DNA from: Spirodela intermedia
Taxonomy: Eukaryota > Streptophyta > Magnoliopsida > Alismatales > Araceae
Length of the DNA stretch: 64,000 nucleotides
NCBI GenBank assembly: GCA_902729315.2
Contig: LR746277.1
Coordinates: 253,001-317,000 of the forward strand
Reading direction: 5' to 3'
The notes beneath the pieces were generated by a model. It ran no database searches and was not told the origin of the DNA. It was given only the letters and a program-made list of their open reading frames with translations. Of the stretch, positions 11,165 through 22,334 are shown piece by piece (position 1 is the first letter of the stretch; each line of letters opens with the position of its first letter). A program made the position numbers and the translations under genes.

Positions 11165-11860
11165 ACAACAAGGTTCTATTACAATGATAGGCATATTGTG
11201 GTAACATCATTGTAGGAAGGGTAACCCATGCTGCTTGGTGGAACCAAGGTTTCTAGTTTTATCCAAGCATTTTTATTATCTAATGATATCTTGAGCTCAT
11301 TATTTTTTCTCTACCAAAATTAGAAAATAATTCAAGGAGGGCCCCTATTTTCAATCTTATTTTTCTCTATCCCATCATGTAATTTTTGAATTCATGACTA
11401 ATCATTCCTCCTCCTCATCTTCCTCTTTCTCTTTCCTACTCCTCTTTGTCTTAACATTGATATCATTCATCTGATTTCTAACTCATTCTGATAACCCATC
11501 TTGTAGTTGTATTGTTTCAATTGTGAAGATATGGTCTTATTCTTAGAACAACATTATGACCTCCTAGTCAACCAAAAGAAGATAACAAATTTATATATGG
11601 TGACAGTACAACATGTCTTTTTTTTCTAGTTCCAAATTCAATCTCTTGTTGCAACTTGGAAACACTTTCCATGAGAAGAATGCATATTCTGCTGCTCCAT
11701 TTTGTCAAAGATTCCTACAAAATACTTTGGTGGAGAATTATGCCATTTTGTCACCTATCTCTAGCCTAGATGAGTGTCACCTTGAGTTATAATCATTAGA
11801 ACATCCCATGGCTTAATGTGTGACATATTTGAGGGGCTTGACAGATTAGTTGATCTAAGC
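11165..11860. repeat. Repeat block B (AT-rich sister of block A)
   Basis: Matches block A at 6000-6780 in the same orientation. Almost every CpG of block A that I compared is TpG or CpA here. It lies directly upstream (in minus-strand sense) of the gypsy pol remains, so it may be the gag or leader region of that element. Confidence 0.6.
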
Positions 11861-12734
11861 TTCATTGATCTTTCTAGATTCTTCTTAAAAAAATGACAGT
11901 CATAGCATAATTATTATATTTGTCAATATGTCAGGATTTATGAGTGGGTATAGAAATTTTCAATTAAAGGAGCAATGTGTACACACTATTTATCATAAGC
12001 CACTAAGCATAAGATCCTTGTGCCCAGTTGATGAGACATCAACTATAGTGCATTGGGAAAAGTTGAGGGCATTTATAATTTGGATTATATAATTCAAATT
12101 AGTTTTTTTATCAAGGAGACATATTATATGGCTCCTTGAAATTGAAGATTCTAATCTCTTAACCAAGTTGATAATGTTATCTTCGAGAATTTCAAACTAA
12201 GTAATTTATTGGTAGTTACTTGGCAGCATCAATAATTTACAAGTGTAGACAAACATAAGAGATAATCATTAGGTGCACAAAAAAATATCATATTTTTTAT
12301 TGAACTTGTCAATTAGTGACTACTAGTTGCATTAGTGATAAGGTAGCTCAACCAAAAAAAAATTAAAAAATATTTACAAAAATAAAAAATATTATAATAT
12401 CACGTCAAATGATGAGTTCATTGCATCCTTCTTAAATGTTGCAAGACTTAATCCTTTTATAAGATAATTTTTACCATTTGCTTTGGAGTTAATTTAGAAT
12501 AGACATAATTTTTACATGCTACATATCACAAATGTCTTTTAAGTTATCACTAATTAATTATAATTCATGAAAGATAGTACACAATATAAATTAATATTTT
12601 AGTCTTATGTATAGAGAGTGGAAAAAAAAAGTCACAAATTAGCTTGAAAATAGTCTCAAAAATAACATGAGACTTCACCATAAGTTATAAAAGAGCTTTC
12701 CCCATTTTGATAGTATAAATTTATCAGTTTAACA
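11861..12734. other. AT-rich intergenic region
   Basis: No gene, RNA or clear repeat recognised. Composition resembles the decayed retroelement sequence beside it. Confidence 0.5.
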
Positions 12735-12887
12735 TTGTGCTCAGTCTTAATAAGAAAGCTCCAAAAATGCAAAAATGTCATCATCTCCTTTCATCACCCG
12801 ATCTGTTCCCCCAAACCTCTATTCTCCAACTTCATTCACCCATCCTCCAACCCTTTCGTTTTGGGCCCCCACTCTCACTCAATCACC

Positions 12888-13052
12888 TCTCTCTCTCTCT
12901 CTCTCCCTCTCCCTCTCTCTCTCTTCTCTCTCTCTCTCTCTCTCCCTCTCTCTCTCTCTCTCTTCTCTCTCTTCTCTCTCTTCTCTCTCTTCTCTCTCTC
13001 TCCCTCACTCTCTCCCTCTCTCTCTCTTCTCTCTCTCTCTTTCTCTCTCTCT

Positions 13053-13099
<47 letters not shown>

Positions 13100-13248
13100 T
13101 CTCTCTCTCTCTTCTCTCTCTCTCTCTCTCTCCCTCTCTCTCTCTCTCTCCCTCTCTCTCTCTCTCCCTCTCTCTCTCTCCCTCCCTCCCTCTCTCTCCC
13201 CTCTCTCTCTCTCTTTCTCTCTCTCCCCTCCCTCTCTCTCTCTCTCGC
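12888..13248. repeat. Long CT-rich polypyrimidine tract
   Basis: About 360 bases of almost pure CT dinucleotides on the plus strand, broken by TTCTCTCT and CCCTCTCT variants. All overlapping open frames (Leu-Ser or Arg-Glu repeats) are artefacts of the repeat. Confidence 0.95.
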
Positions 13249-13249
13249 C

Positions 13250-14700
13250 CTCCACCTAACACCTGCCTTCATGCCTCCCAAGCCTTTTCTACATCCCCAG
13301 AAGGGCCTGTTCTCTCACACTCATCAGGTGAAACCAAGTCAACAATTCGCCTGCTCACCACTCAGTTCATCAAGCACCAGCCTACGCACCAAGCAAGCCA
13401 TGGCATTCATAACCACATCATGTCATGAAGTCTTGAGATATATGACGCCCCCTCCTTGGATTAAGGTATATATATATTTTTATGAATTTCGGATTAGATT
13501 CCTTCACTCATTATGTATTTCAAAATTTCAGAATATTATATGTTTTCTAATATTCTAATACAACCATTACTATAAGAGCTTGTACTTTCTAGAACTTGAT
13601 TACCCTCCTAAAACCGTAATTAGGTATGGCTTCTTATCACCTCACAATTTAAAGTCACTCATATTTGGAACCTATTTTATTCGTTAAATATTTTTTTGAT
13701 TTATGTATTAAGATGAGCTGCTTCTTGTGTCCCTTGACCTAAAATCGTATCTTTTTATCTGATTTTACTTTAGTATTCGTGTGTGTGTGCATAAATATAT
13801 CATATACAAAGCAGCTGAAGTTGAAGATTTGAGAAGACCAATCAAGCATTTTTTGGAACGTGATGTGGGCTCAGAGCCTTTGTGACATTTGTGATCTATC
13901 ATGTCACCTTCTCACTTCACCATGTATATATGTATATATTTTATATAATATAGACATATATATGGTATATATTTTTATGTATTGAAAAAAAACATTGGCT
14001 TGTGATTCTCATTCTATAGTTTTGTAGTTCAATTAAATTTTTATCATGGTTCACTTTTCCTCAAGCCTAATTTATTGCATAAAAGATGGAACTCAAGTTG
14101 ATAACTTGAGTTCAATTGCATCACAAGTTTTGTATTTATGATTGATATATTTTATTTTATTTATCAATTGGGACACAATTTTAATATCGTTATCTTTATA
14201 ATTACCTCACTTCATTGATCAAATAACACAAAAATATGCTTGTTTAAATATTTTTATTTATCTAATTATTTTAAAATCATTCAAGTGTAATAGTTTTTTT
14301 TCTTTTATTCTAGTTGTGATTTATTTTTTTATATATTTATTTTCATTAGGGCCACAATAAATTTTACTTTCATTTCTTCTTAAACAACGCAATGAAGAGG
14401 ACTAATTTAATGCACGAAGTCTAGTACCTTTCAGAAATTTGCGTAATTTCTTCCATTTAATGAATCTTTAAAATCGTGGTTATTTCATCTTTATTACTTG
14501 TTTAAGTTTTAGTTGGCTATTTTCTTGGATCAGTTATTTGGAGAAAAAAAACTTGAACTCATTCCAGTGTTGAATTAATCAGTATTCTGGAGTGCTTTTC
14601 TCTTTTTTGTTTAAATATTGATGAAAATTATCTCCCTTTCATTTAAGGAAAATACATGCTCATGATTTTAGTGTATATTTATTTATACAAATAAAGTAAT
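13250..14700. other. AT-rich intergenic region
   Basis: No gene recognised. Contains TATATA runs near 13470 and 13920-13970. Confidence 0.5.
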
Positions 14701-14879
14701 GTGCTGATTAGCCCTATTGAGACTAATTTTTGGGAAGTAGCATCAACAGGGAGGCTGGGGCTCGTAAGTCGAAGCCGAGAAGCTCACAAAAAAGTCAGAT
14801 TACGGGAGTGATTAGCACTGAAGAAGGTGTCACCGTGGTGTTTGTCTGTGTGCGTCAGAAACGAGCCTAGTTTGTTAAA

Positions 14880-15480
14880 TGGGCCCACGCGGGACCCACG
14901 TCGTTACTCCTACCAAAACCGGTTGACCTTTGAGGCCTAGACTATTCCAGAGATTATTTCTGTGGGTTTCTTCTGTCTAGAAAGGAATTGTGTCTGTGTG
15001 CCGTCTCCAACCCCTCTCTCTCTCTCTCCCCTACCTACCACTCAAATTTCAGCATTTTCCTTAAACAGGCCAACGTGGAACCCATCGTGGTCACTCCGAC
15101 CTGATCACTTGAGCATAGATTACTGAAAGATTATTTCTGTGACTCAGTCGAAAAGAGGCATTCTTTCTGTGTCTGTGCACGCCGCTCTCGCTCTCTCTCT
15201 CTCGTCTTCCACTCAAACTTCAGCATATTCCTTAGCTGTGCCAACGCGGAACCCAGCGTCGTCACTCCGACCTAAGCCAGTTGACAATTTGGGCCTAGAT
15301 TACTTCTGGGACTTTCTGAGGCATTCTTTCTGTGTCTATGCATGCATCTCTCCCTCTTCATCTCCTTCATGCCACACAGAATTCAGCGTATCTCAGCCCC
15401 TCCTTCTCTCTCTCTCTCTCTCGCTGGCTCTCTCTCTTAACGCCACTCATAATTCAGCGTATGTCGGCCCCTAGCTCCTC
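14880..15480. repeat. Imperfect tandem repeat, unit about 170-190 bp
   Basis: Three to four copies of a unit that includes a CCAACGYGGAACCC-like start, a CACTCCGACC block, a GCCTAGATTA-like block, CATTCTTTCTGTGTCT and a CT tract. Starts are near 14883, 15070, 15240 and a shorter one near 15380. At least two units contain GTTGAC. CT tracts of different length sit at the same place in each unit. Confidence 0.65.
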
Positions 15481-16560
15481 TCTCTCTCTCTCTCTCCCTC
15501 TCTCCGTGTCATCTATCTCTCTCTCTCTCTTCAAAGCATCTTCACGGGGGGGCGGGGGACCAGCCGATAAGATATGCGACCCTCTAAGAGGCACAGGACT
15601 CCGTGACCTTCGCTGCGCTGGCTTCGCCGTGGCAGAACCTCCACCCCTCTCCTGTTTCCAAAGGCTGGTCCCTTTTTTCTAACCCTCGGAGATACCACAA
15701 ACAATGGCGGCGAGGGTGGCGTGGCCCACCGCCCCTCCCACTGTCTCTCCGCCACTTGGACAACTCCACCGTCACCGACGCTGCTTTGCCTTTTCTTTTC
15801 CTCCCCGCCCCAGCACCAGCAGTCTACACTAGGCCCATAGGTGGATAGGCTGGGGCCACCTGTCCTTCCCCTTTCGTCATCCTCTCTCTTCTAGCCAGTT
15901 GTAGATCCTTCCATCAGCACAGCTGGCTCCTTCCACGCTTTCTTAGAAAATGCCCGTGGGTTTGATTTCTCGGCCCTTCTCCGTCTTCTAGCATTGTTTT
16001 ACTTATTAAATACCAGTCCACACGGATTTTACTTCTTAATTATTATTATTCGCTTCCCACCGTCATAGATGTGCTTCCAGTGCCGCTGTCCAGTCCGTTT
16101 TCCCTCCATTAGAAAAAAAATTGGTCTAAACTTTTGTCTAGCTTCGTCTCCACGCAAGCGGAAGAGGAAGACTTTTCGCCGGAGCTGCCGCTGCCTTTTC
16201 CAAATTCGCCGCCTCTCCTACCTGAAAAACATGGAAGCGGGAAAAGAAGAGGAATTCGCCGGCCGCCCATGAATTCGACGGGCCTGGAGAGAAAGATGCA
16301 GAGTTAAAGGAGGAATCACTCCGCCACCCTCGACGAACCTGAAACAATGCAGAAATATAGCGAGCTAGAAGAAAAATCTCAAAGGTCAGATAGATAAACA
16401 AAGTTTAGTACAATACGAAATTAAACGAAACGAATATGAACAAAGGAAACAGGTTACCTGAACGGGACGAAGAACGAGTTCGATTGACGGACACGGAGAT
16501 GAACGTGCACGCCACGAACAATGGAAGAAGACGACGACGACGGAGATGACGACGTCGCAG
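15480..16560. other. Intergenic, CT-rich then mixed
   Basis: Short open frames exist on both strands, but none resembles a known protein and none has supporting context. CT tracts at 15477-15535. Confidence 0.4.
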
Positions 16561-17165
16561 ACGGGAATGGACAATGTATCACGCCCCGGATGGGTAAGGG
16601 AGGGTGATCGCTGCTGGAAACAATCACAACACTTGAGAATTGGGGAAAAGATATAGAATAGGTGGATTTTACAAGGAATTAATGTTGCTTAACAATTTAT
16701 CAATGAATCGATTAGATTCTTAGGGGATTGATGGTTGTTATTATGAGCAGTGAAGTCCTCCGGCGATTGTGTGAGATTAGCCACCGCGTGTTGGACCTGG
16801 CGCACGGTGTAGCCGTCTCCCCATCTTCAAAATGGCCGTTGCCGGCCGGAACTAACAAAGAATAACGGCTATGTACAAGATCCCCTTTTATCCTCGCTGA
16901 CTGCCTCCGATCTCCATGCTAATACAATAGGATATCGAAGACAACAGGACTGAGGGATTTCTCTTCCGGTCTGTGTCGATGATGACTACCTCGTCGGCGG
17001 GGATGGGGGTATCCCTCTGCCCAACCTCCTCTGGATCTGAAGCTTCAGTGTCGTAGGTGGGAGAAGATGGCTGTGGAGAGATGGGAAGGGAGGATGGAGG
17101 CTAGAAGAAGATGAATCTTTTTCTTTGCCAAGTCACTTACGAACCTGCTTCGAGATCTGCGTGCG
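16560..17165. other. Possible retroelement remnant and 3' flank of serine-rich gene
   Basis: A TATCACGCCCCGGATG sequence near 16577 resembles sequences seen at plant retrotransposon LTRs, but no partner LTR was found. The part nearest 17165 is the 3' flank of the minus-strand gene. Confidence 0.2.
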
Positions 17166-17169
17166 CTGC

Positions 17170-17853
17170 TCAGTCGACGGCCTTGTACATGATTGAGAGC
17201 CTGCTGGGCCGCGGCTGGAAGTCGAACCGCCGGCGCTGCTGATGCGAGGAGGGGCGAATCAACGACGAGAGAGCACGCTTGATCAGATCCGATCCCTCGA
17301 CGGTCCCGATCCGTACCAGCGAGTTTGTCATGGCCGACCTCCTCATGTTGAGCCTACTTGACGGCGCCGTGATGTTCCCTCCGTTGCCGTGGTGAGGCCC
17401 GGTGTTCTTGTGAAGCGCGCAGCGGAAGGAGCCAGGATGCGTCGTCGGCGAGCACATACACGTCCGCCGGCGCGTAGATGCAGGCGGCGCGATCGGCCTC
17501 TTCACAATCTGGTGATCCCGTGTGGAGACGGAGAGCGACCTACCAGGAGAGGTAGGGCGATCGACGATGGACAGACGGAACGACGTCGACGGCGCTGACG
17601 AAGACGACGAGATTCCGGCGAGGTGGACGCGAGTCGGCGACGTCGAACGCTGGCCACTGTAGAACCCGAACGAGGACGGTGATCCGGCCGCTCTGAAGGA
17701 GGACGTCGACGAGGCGAAGGCGGAGCCGGAAGAGAAAGACGACGGCGGCCCGTATGCCGACGGCGAGTACATCTGACCTCCGGGGGAGATAGAACGGCCG
17801 AGAACCGGACCTCTAGATCTAGTCCTGGAGGAGGAGGACGACGTTGCCATCAT
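17170..17853 (-). CDS. Serine-rich protein with conserved Cys-rich motif
   Basis: A single exon of 227 aa starting with ATG at 17853. The first about 115 residues are Ser-rich and of low complexity with repeated SP and SPGR motifs. The conserved core is CMCSPTTHPGSFRCALHKN at about 132-150, which I recognise from the plant serine-rich protein family (for example Arabidopsis At5g25280-type proteins). The C-terminal 50 residues (SDLIKRALSSLIRPSS onward) are also typical. The biochemical role is unknown. The Cys/His spacing suggests a small metal-binding or structural motif, which is inference. A TATA box lies about 205 bases upstream of the ATG, giving a purine-rich 5' leader. The gene stands alone between repeats. 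Confidence 0.88.
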   Translation of the reverse strand: MMATSSSSSRTRSRGPVLGRSISPGGQMYSPSAYGPPSSFSSGSAFASSTSSFRAAGSPSSFGFYSGQRSTSPTRVHLAGISSSSSAPSTSFRLSIVDRPTSPGRSLSVSTRDHQIVKRPIAPPASTRRRTCMCSPTTHPGSFRCALHKNTGPHHGNGGNITAPSSRLNMRRSAMTNSLVRIGTVEGSDLIKRALSSLIRPSSHQQRRRFDFQPRPSRLSIMYKAVD

Positions 17854-18057
17854 CGGCGCTGGTGGCTTTGGAATCGATCGGCTACCAGATTTGGGCTCCT
17901 GCTCTGGAAGGGAGAAGATCTTGTTCCTTCTAGAGAGAGAGAAATATCCAAGAGAGAGAGAGAAAGCAAGAAGAAGAGAGAGATGGGAGGAGGCAGCTAT
18001 GAGGGGGGGGGGGGGCTGGCTCGCTAATTCGCCAAACCCTACTCCACTCGCTTGCCA

Positions 18058-18065
18058 TATTTATA
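18058..18065 (-). promoter_or_regulatory. TATA box of the serine-rich protein gene
   Basis: TATAAATA on the minus strand within CTATAAATATGG. A transcript starting about 30 bases downstream would have a leader of about 175 nt, which includes a run of about 13 G (plus strand, 18003-18015) and GA-rich sequence. Confidence 0.55.
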
Positions 18066-18069
18066 GATG

Positions 18070-18680
18070 GGCGGACGATGGCATTACTGAAATAAAACCT
18101 TAGGTTGAGGCGGTTTGAGAGGTGCGGCCCAGTCCGCGAGGAAAGTTAACCACAAAGGTTGGTCCTCGGTTGAAGTAACCTCTTTCCATGGTTAATGCGG
18201 GGCCCGCAAGCGTCGAGGCCCAGAGAGGCAGCTTTTTTTTCGCCGTGGGGACCACATTGAAAACAACAAGGCAGAAACTTTTAGGAAATAACGATTTTAC
18301 ATGCCACCCTTCTGCCGCCACATAATGTCATCATGCACCTCCGCGGCGGAAGCGCGTTGGCCTTGGCGGTATGCTAACCGCTAAGCAGTCGTTCTTACCG
18401 TCACCCCCGCCGTGACGACCAGCAGGGCTTAAGCCGGCGGTTGGGCGCGCGGCGAAAGCGACCGCCGAATTCCCGGACCGCGTCCACCAGAAAAAAAAAA
18501 AAAACTTCCGTGGGCAAGGGCCCTTGTTTAATTTATATTTAAATTAATAAGTAAAATAAAAACTGGGAAAACGAGGGCCGGCTGGTAAGTACGTCGAGTG
18601 CCTTTCCCGTGTTTGGGCCAGGGCCCTTGGCCCGTCTCCCGTGGGCCCACCTCCCTCTTATCCACAACCCCCGGAATCCG
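18070..18680. other. Intergenic
   Basis: Upstream flank of the serine-rich gene, GC-rich to 18480, then a poly-A run (18491-18505) and AT-rich sequence. No gene recognised. Confidence 0.5.
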
Positions 18681-18684
18681 TTCC

Positions 18685-18719
<35 letters not shown>

Positions 18720-18735
18720 CCCTCTCTCTCATCCT
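18685..18735. repeat. CT microsatellite
   Basis: Nearly perfect CT repeat with small interruptions. Confidence 0.9.
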
Positions 18736-19041
18736 AACATCCTTATCAACTCCCGTCGCCTGTCCAACTACCGATCCACAATGTGGGGCCCACAGTTAAC
18801 GCCCTCTTCTCTCTCTCTTGTCTCTCTTTCTCTCATCTGTGAGGCGACACGCCACGAGAGGGGAACAGCTGTCAGGCGACGCTTTGGAAGCCACGATAAC
18901 GCGCCAGCTAAAATTGTGGGCCCTTACCGACTTCACAAACTTTCGTGGATAATTAGGCAAAAGAGTGTTTTAGGGGGGACATAATGCCTAATTTTGGCCC
19001 GATGCTTATCCGGAATGGAAGGTGGAGTTAGCTGGGCCACA

Positions 19042-19209
19042 CCTCTCTCTCTCTCTCTCCGTCTCTCTCGCCTCTCTCTCTCTCTCTCTCTCTCGCCCCG
19101 TCTCTCTCGCCTCTCTCTCACCGTCTCTCTCGCCTCTCTCTCTCTCTCTCTCTCTCTCGCCCCGTCTCTCTCGCCTCTCTCTCACCGTCTCTCTCGCCTC
19201 TCTCTCTCC

Positions 19210-19251
<42 letters not shown>

Positions 19252-19263
19252 GGTGCGCAAGCA

Positions 19264-19310
<47 letters not shown>

Positions 19311-19320
19311 GAGAGAGAGT
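19042..19320. repeat. CT minisatellite followed by GA tract (inverted)
   Basis: 19042-19205 contains a 66-base unit (CT run, CGCCCCGTCTCTCTCGCC, CT run, CACCGTCTCTCTCGCC) repeated about two and a half times. It then becomes a pure CT tract to 19246. After about 22 bases of spacer, a GA tract runs 19268-19320. The CT and GA arms are complementary and could form a long hairpin or cruciform. Confidence 0.85.
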
Positions 19321-20980
19321 CAGGTACTATCATGGAATCCCCCGAACGAACGACGAATCTTAGAATATTTCTCCGCTTTTCCCGGGGCTGGGTGAAGACG
19401 AAGAACAACGAAACGAGGGCATTTTGAAAAGAAAAATTATGTGGATCCCACAAGCCGCCGCTCACGTCATCCCAGATGCCCACCCCGGCGCTCTGATTGG
19501 CCAGGCCCTCCCACCTGCTCAAAGTCAATCCTAGAGAGAGATAGAGAACGAGTCTTCGGGAGCAACTTGGGGGGTGGCTTACCGAGCTCCCGGAGCTCTC
19601 GGTGTTGATCGCCCAATGCCGGCCATATTTTCTTTCTAATTATATTAATCCTCCCCTCCAACCCAAAAGTCAACCCCATCCTCTCCGGGTATGGCGTTTA
19701 CTGTTTTTCTATGCGCCCCATTGGTAATAAATTCACGGTTAATATGATTTGTTATATTCCGTCAACTACTCTTAATTTACTATTAAGAAAATAGTAAATT
19801 CATGTTAAAATGCGGTAGACTTAGTTATTATGAATTAGGGGGAGTGAGGACGTCCCGTCTAGAGACCATCCGAAGGGGGAAGGCGACTGTTGACTTGCAA
19901 GGGGATGAAGCTTCCGAGTCTGACTCGCCAGGTTGACCAAGCTTGGAGCGCGCTGGTGGCGGCGTCGGAACGGGAAGGGAAGAGGAACGAATGGGTCAAA
20001 GGCGGCGGACTTTATGGACCAAAACCAGTTCTTCTCAGATTCCGATTTGGACCAGCTCCCGCCGGTGGGTCCCGGCCAGAGCACACGTTTCCACGTATGG
20101 CAGAGCCCAAGGGGAACCTCCTACAATGGATCAAAATTATTTAAAAATCAACTCGAGAAGGAAATAAAATGATTTTTAAATTACACCACAAATTACGTCA
20201 TCCACGAAGAGTAGGTTCGATGGAGTCAGATTTTGTGGACTTGTTCGGTGCCCAACGTTCGGACTTGACTTTTTTTTTTATTTAACGTATAAATTATTTT
20301 ATCATGACTTTTTAGAGAAAAAAAAGTGATAAATATGAGCGTTGTATGGAGAAAAAAATCCCATTTTTTAGGAAATATATATTTTTGGTCAAAAGATGTG
20401 GTATTTTCCACCCTGGATAATTAGAAAATTGGGGGAATTTATAAATAAAAAAGGATATTTCAACATCGTTGAAAAATGCCAAGAATCTCATGTCTCCCTC
20501 TTTGTCGCTCTCAATAAATCTCATTGATTTGAGACATTAATTTTTATTTAAATTATTCATTAACTGCGCCGTCCTTTTAGTCAAATACACCGTGAAAGCT
20601 TTCATTTTATTATTTTTCCCCTCCATTTTCGAGAAAATCCTACGGGGGTTTATTCGAATTTTTGGAGGAGAGGAGTAGATATCCCCATTTTTAAATGGTT
20701 TTATTAAGTGCATTTTTAAATGGTTATTCGTATTTATTAATTTCGTTGGTGGTACCCATCCGCCCGGGCGCTTGATCCGGTTGAGCCCATTAATTAATTG
20801 GGCATAGCCCATTAAAGACGGGTGGTTATACAGTTTCTATTAAAAATGGTTTTGGGCCTGATTAGAGGCCCATTTTTCGAAATAATTCATGTCCATGGGA
20901 GCACCCTCTGGGGCAGTTATTGGGCTCGTGTATGGGCCGCGTCTGAGATAAAACTGAAGAGGAATGTTGGATAATGGGCC
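19321..20980. other. Intergenic
   Basis: No gene recognised on either strand. Contains an AT-rich part (20160-20720) and short frames without recognisable motifs. Confidence 0.5.
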
Positions 20981-21189
20981 TACTTGCTCTCTCTCTCGCT
21001 AGACAATTATGCATGTATTATTGGGCACCCTTCCTTAGAGAGAGAGTGGAAGTATCGAATATTCCAGTGAGGATCTTCTAGGGTTAGGCTGTATTCTTAT
21101 AACTAGGGCGGGGAATATTCTCTCTGTGACGTTGAATATTCTAACCGAACCGAACTTGCTCTGTATTTCCTCTCCCATCAGAAAAACTG

Positions 21190-21347
21190 CCCTTCCACCG
21201 ACACATCGGGGAATAACGCGAGAGAGAGAGAGAGAACTTCTCTAGGGAAGATCCCAGATCTTACGAAGAGGTAGAGAGAGAGGATTTATGTTAGAAAAAA
21301 GCCCAGATCTTACGTGGAGGCAGAGATATACATATATATATATACAG

Positions 21348-21426
<79 letters not shown>

Positions 21427-21494
21427 AAGAGTGTACTTCTCTAAGGAAAAACCCAGATCTTACGACGAGGTAGAGTGAGTGAGTGAGTGAGTGA

Positions 21495-21535
<41 letters not shown>

Positions 21536-21600
21536 AATCCGTAATCATTTTAAAGAGAAATCCCGGATCTTGCTAGGGCAGGGACCCTCGTAGAAACAGT
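21190..21600. repeat. Tandem unit with embedded GA, GT and TGAG microsatellites
   Basis: Four copies of a short unit, each with CCAGATCTTACG or CCGGATCTTGC (21253, 21302, 21450 and 21563), a preceding TTCTCTA-like segment and a following GA tract. Between copies are GT-GA compound arrays (21351-21421) and TGAG/GA arrays (21473-21530). Confidence 0.75.
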
Positions 21601-21670
21601 TTTCCCATCCCATTTAAACCTGATACAATAACAGTGATCCACATTGCGTCCAATCGAGAGAGACAGACAG

Positions 21671-21674
<4 letters not shown>

Positions 21675-21714
<40 letters not shown>

Positions 21715-21745
21715 CTATCTTTCTCTTCTTCTTCTTCTTCTTCAT
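21675..21745. repeat. CT and CTT microsatellites
   Basis: CT tract followed by TCT/CTT triplets. Confidence 0.9.
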
Positions 21746-22280
21746 GTGAGAAGAGTCTGAAGAGGATCCATCCATAAGAGACGGACGGAAACTCTCGCCC
21801 TCTCTCATTATGTGAGAACGGCGTAATGATAATCGCCCTTCAACCAACATGAATGACACTCCTTCGCTTCCCTCTCTCTCCCTATCTCTTTCTTATTAAT
21901 TGTCTATGCTTCTCATTGGGGTTGGTACCCGACAGCGGAGAGGCGTCCACCCTCCAAGTCTCCATCCCCCGCCAGCGGAAACCTCGTGGCTCTGCCTCCT
22001 CAGGCCCGCCCCCCACACCGAATAATTAGGCCTCTCTATCTCTCTCTCTCTCGCTCTCTATCTCTCTTTCTTCCTCTATATAGATAGAAGTGGAAAGGAA
22101 ACGAAGAAAGGGAGAGAAGTGACTTTGTGTCGAGGAGTGGTACGACCCACCGGCGGACGAGTGGTCGCCGTCTCCTTCCCTTCGAATGGACTTTCTTCTC
22201 CCATTTCCCACTCTCATATCTTATCTACTCTCCATGCTGGCCATGCAACGAATCGGAATGTAGTGATAAGAAAGAGAGAA

Positions 22281-22331
<51 letters not shown>
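22281..22331. repeat. GA microsatellite
   Basis: Uninterrupted GA repeat of about 25 units. Confidence 0.95.
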
Positions 22332-22332
<1 letters not shown>

Positions 22333-22334
22333 CA

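Noticed and set aside
12735-13558. Several long overlapping frames of Leu-Ser or Arg-Glu repeats on both strands
   Set aside because: They are translations of the CT/GA tract. Any frame stays open in such a repeat.
16560-16640. Retrotransposon LTR end around the CACGCCCCGG sequence
   Set aside because: Only a short resemblance. No second LTR, primer site or coding remains nearby.
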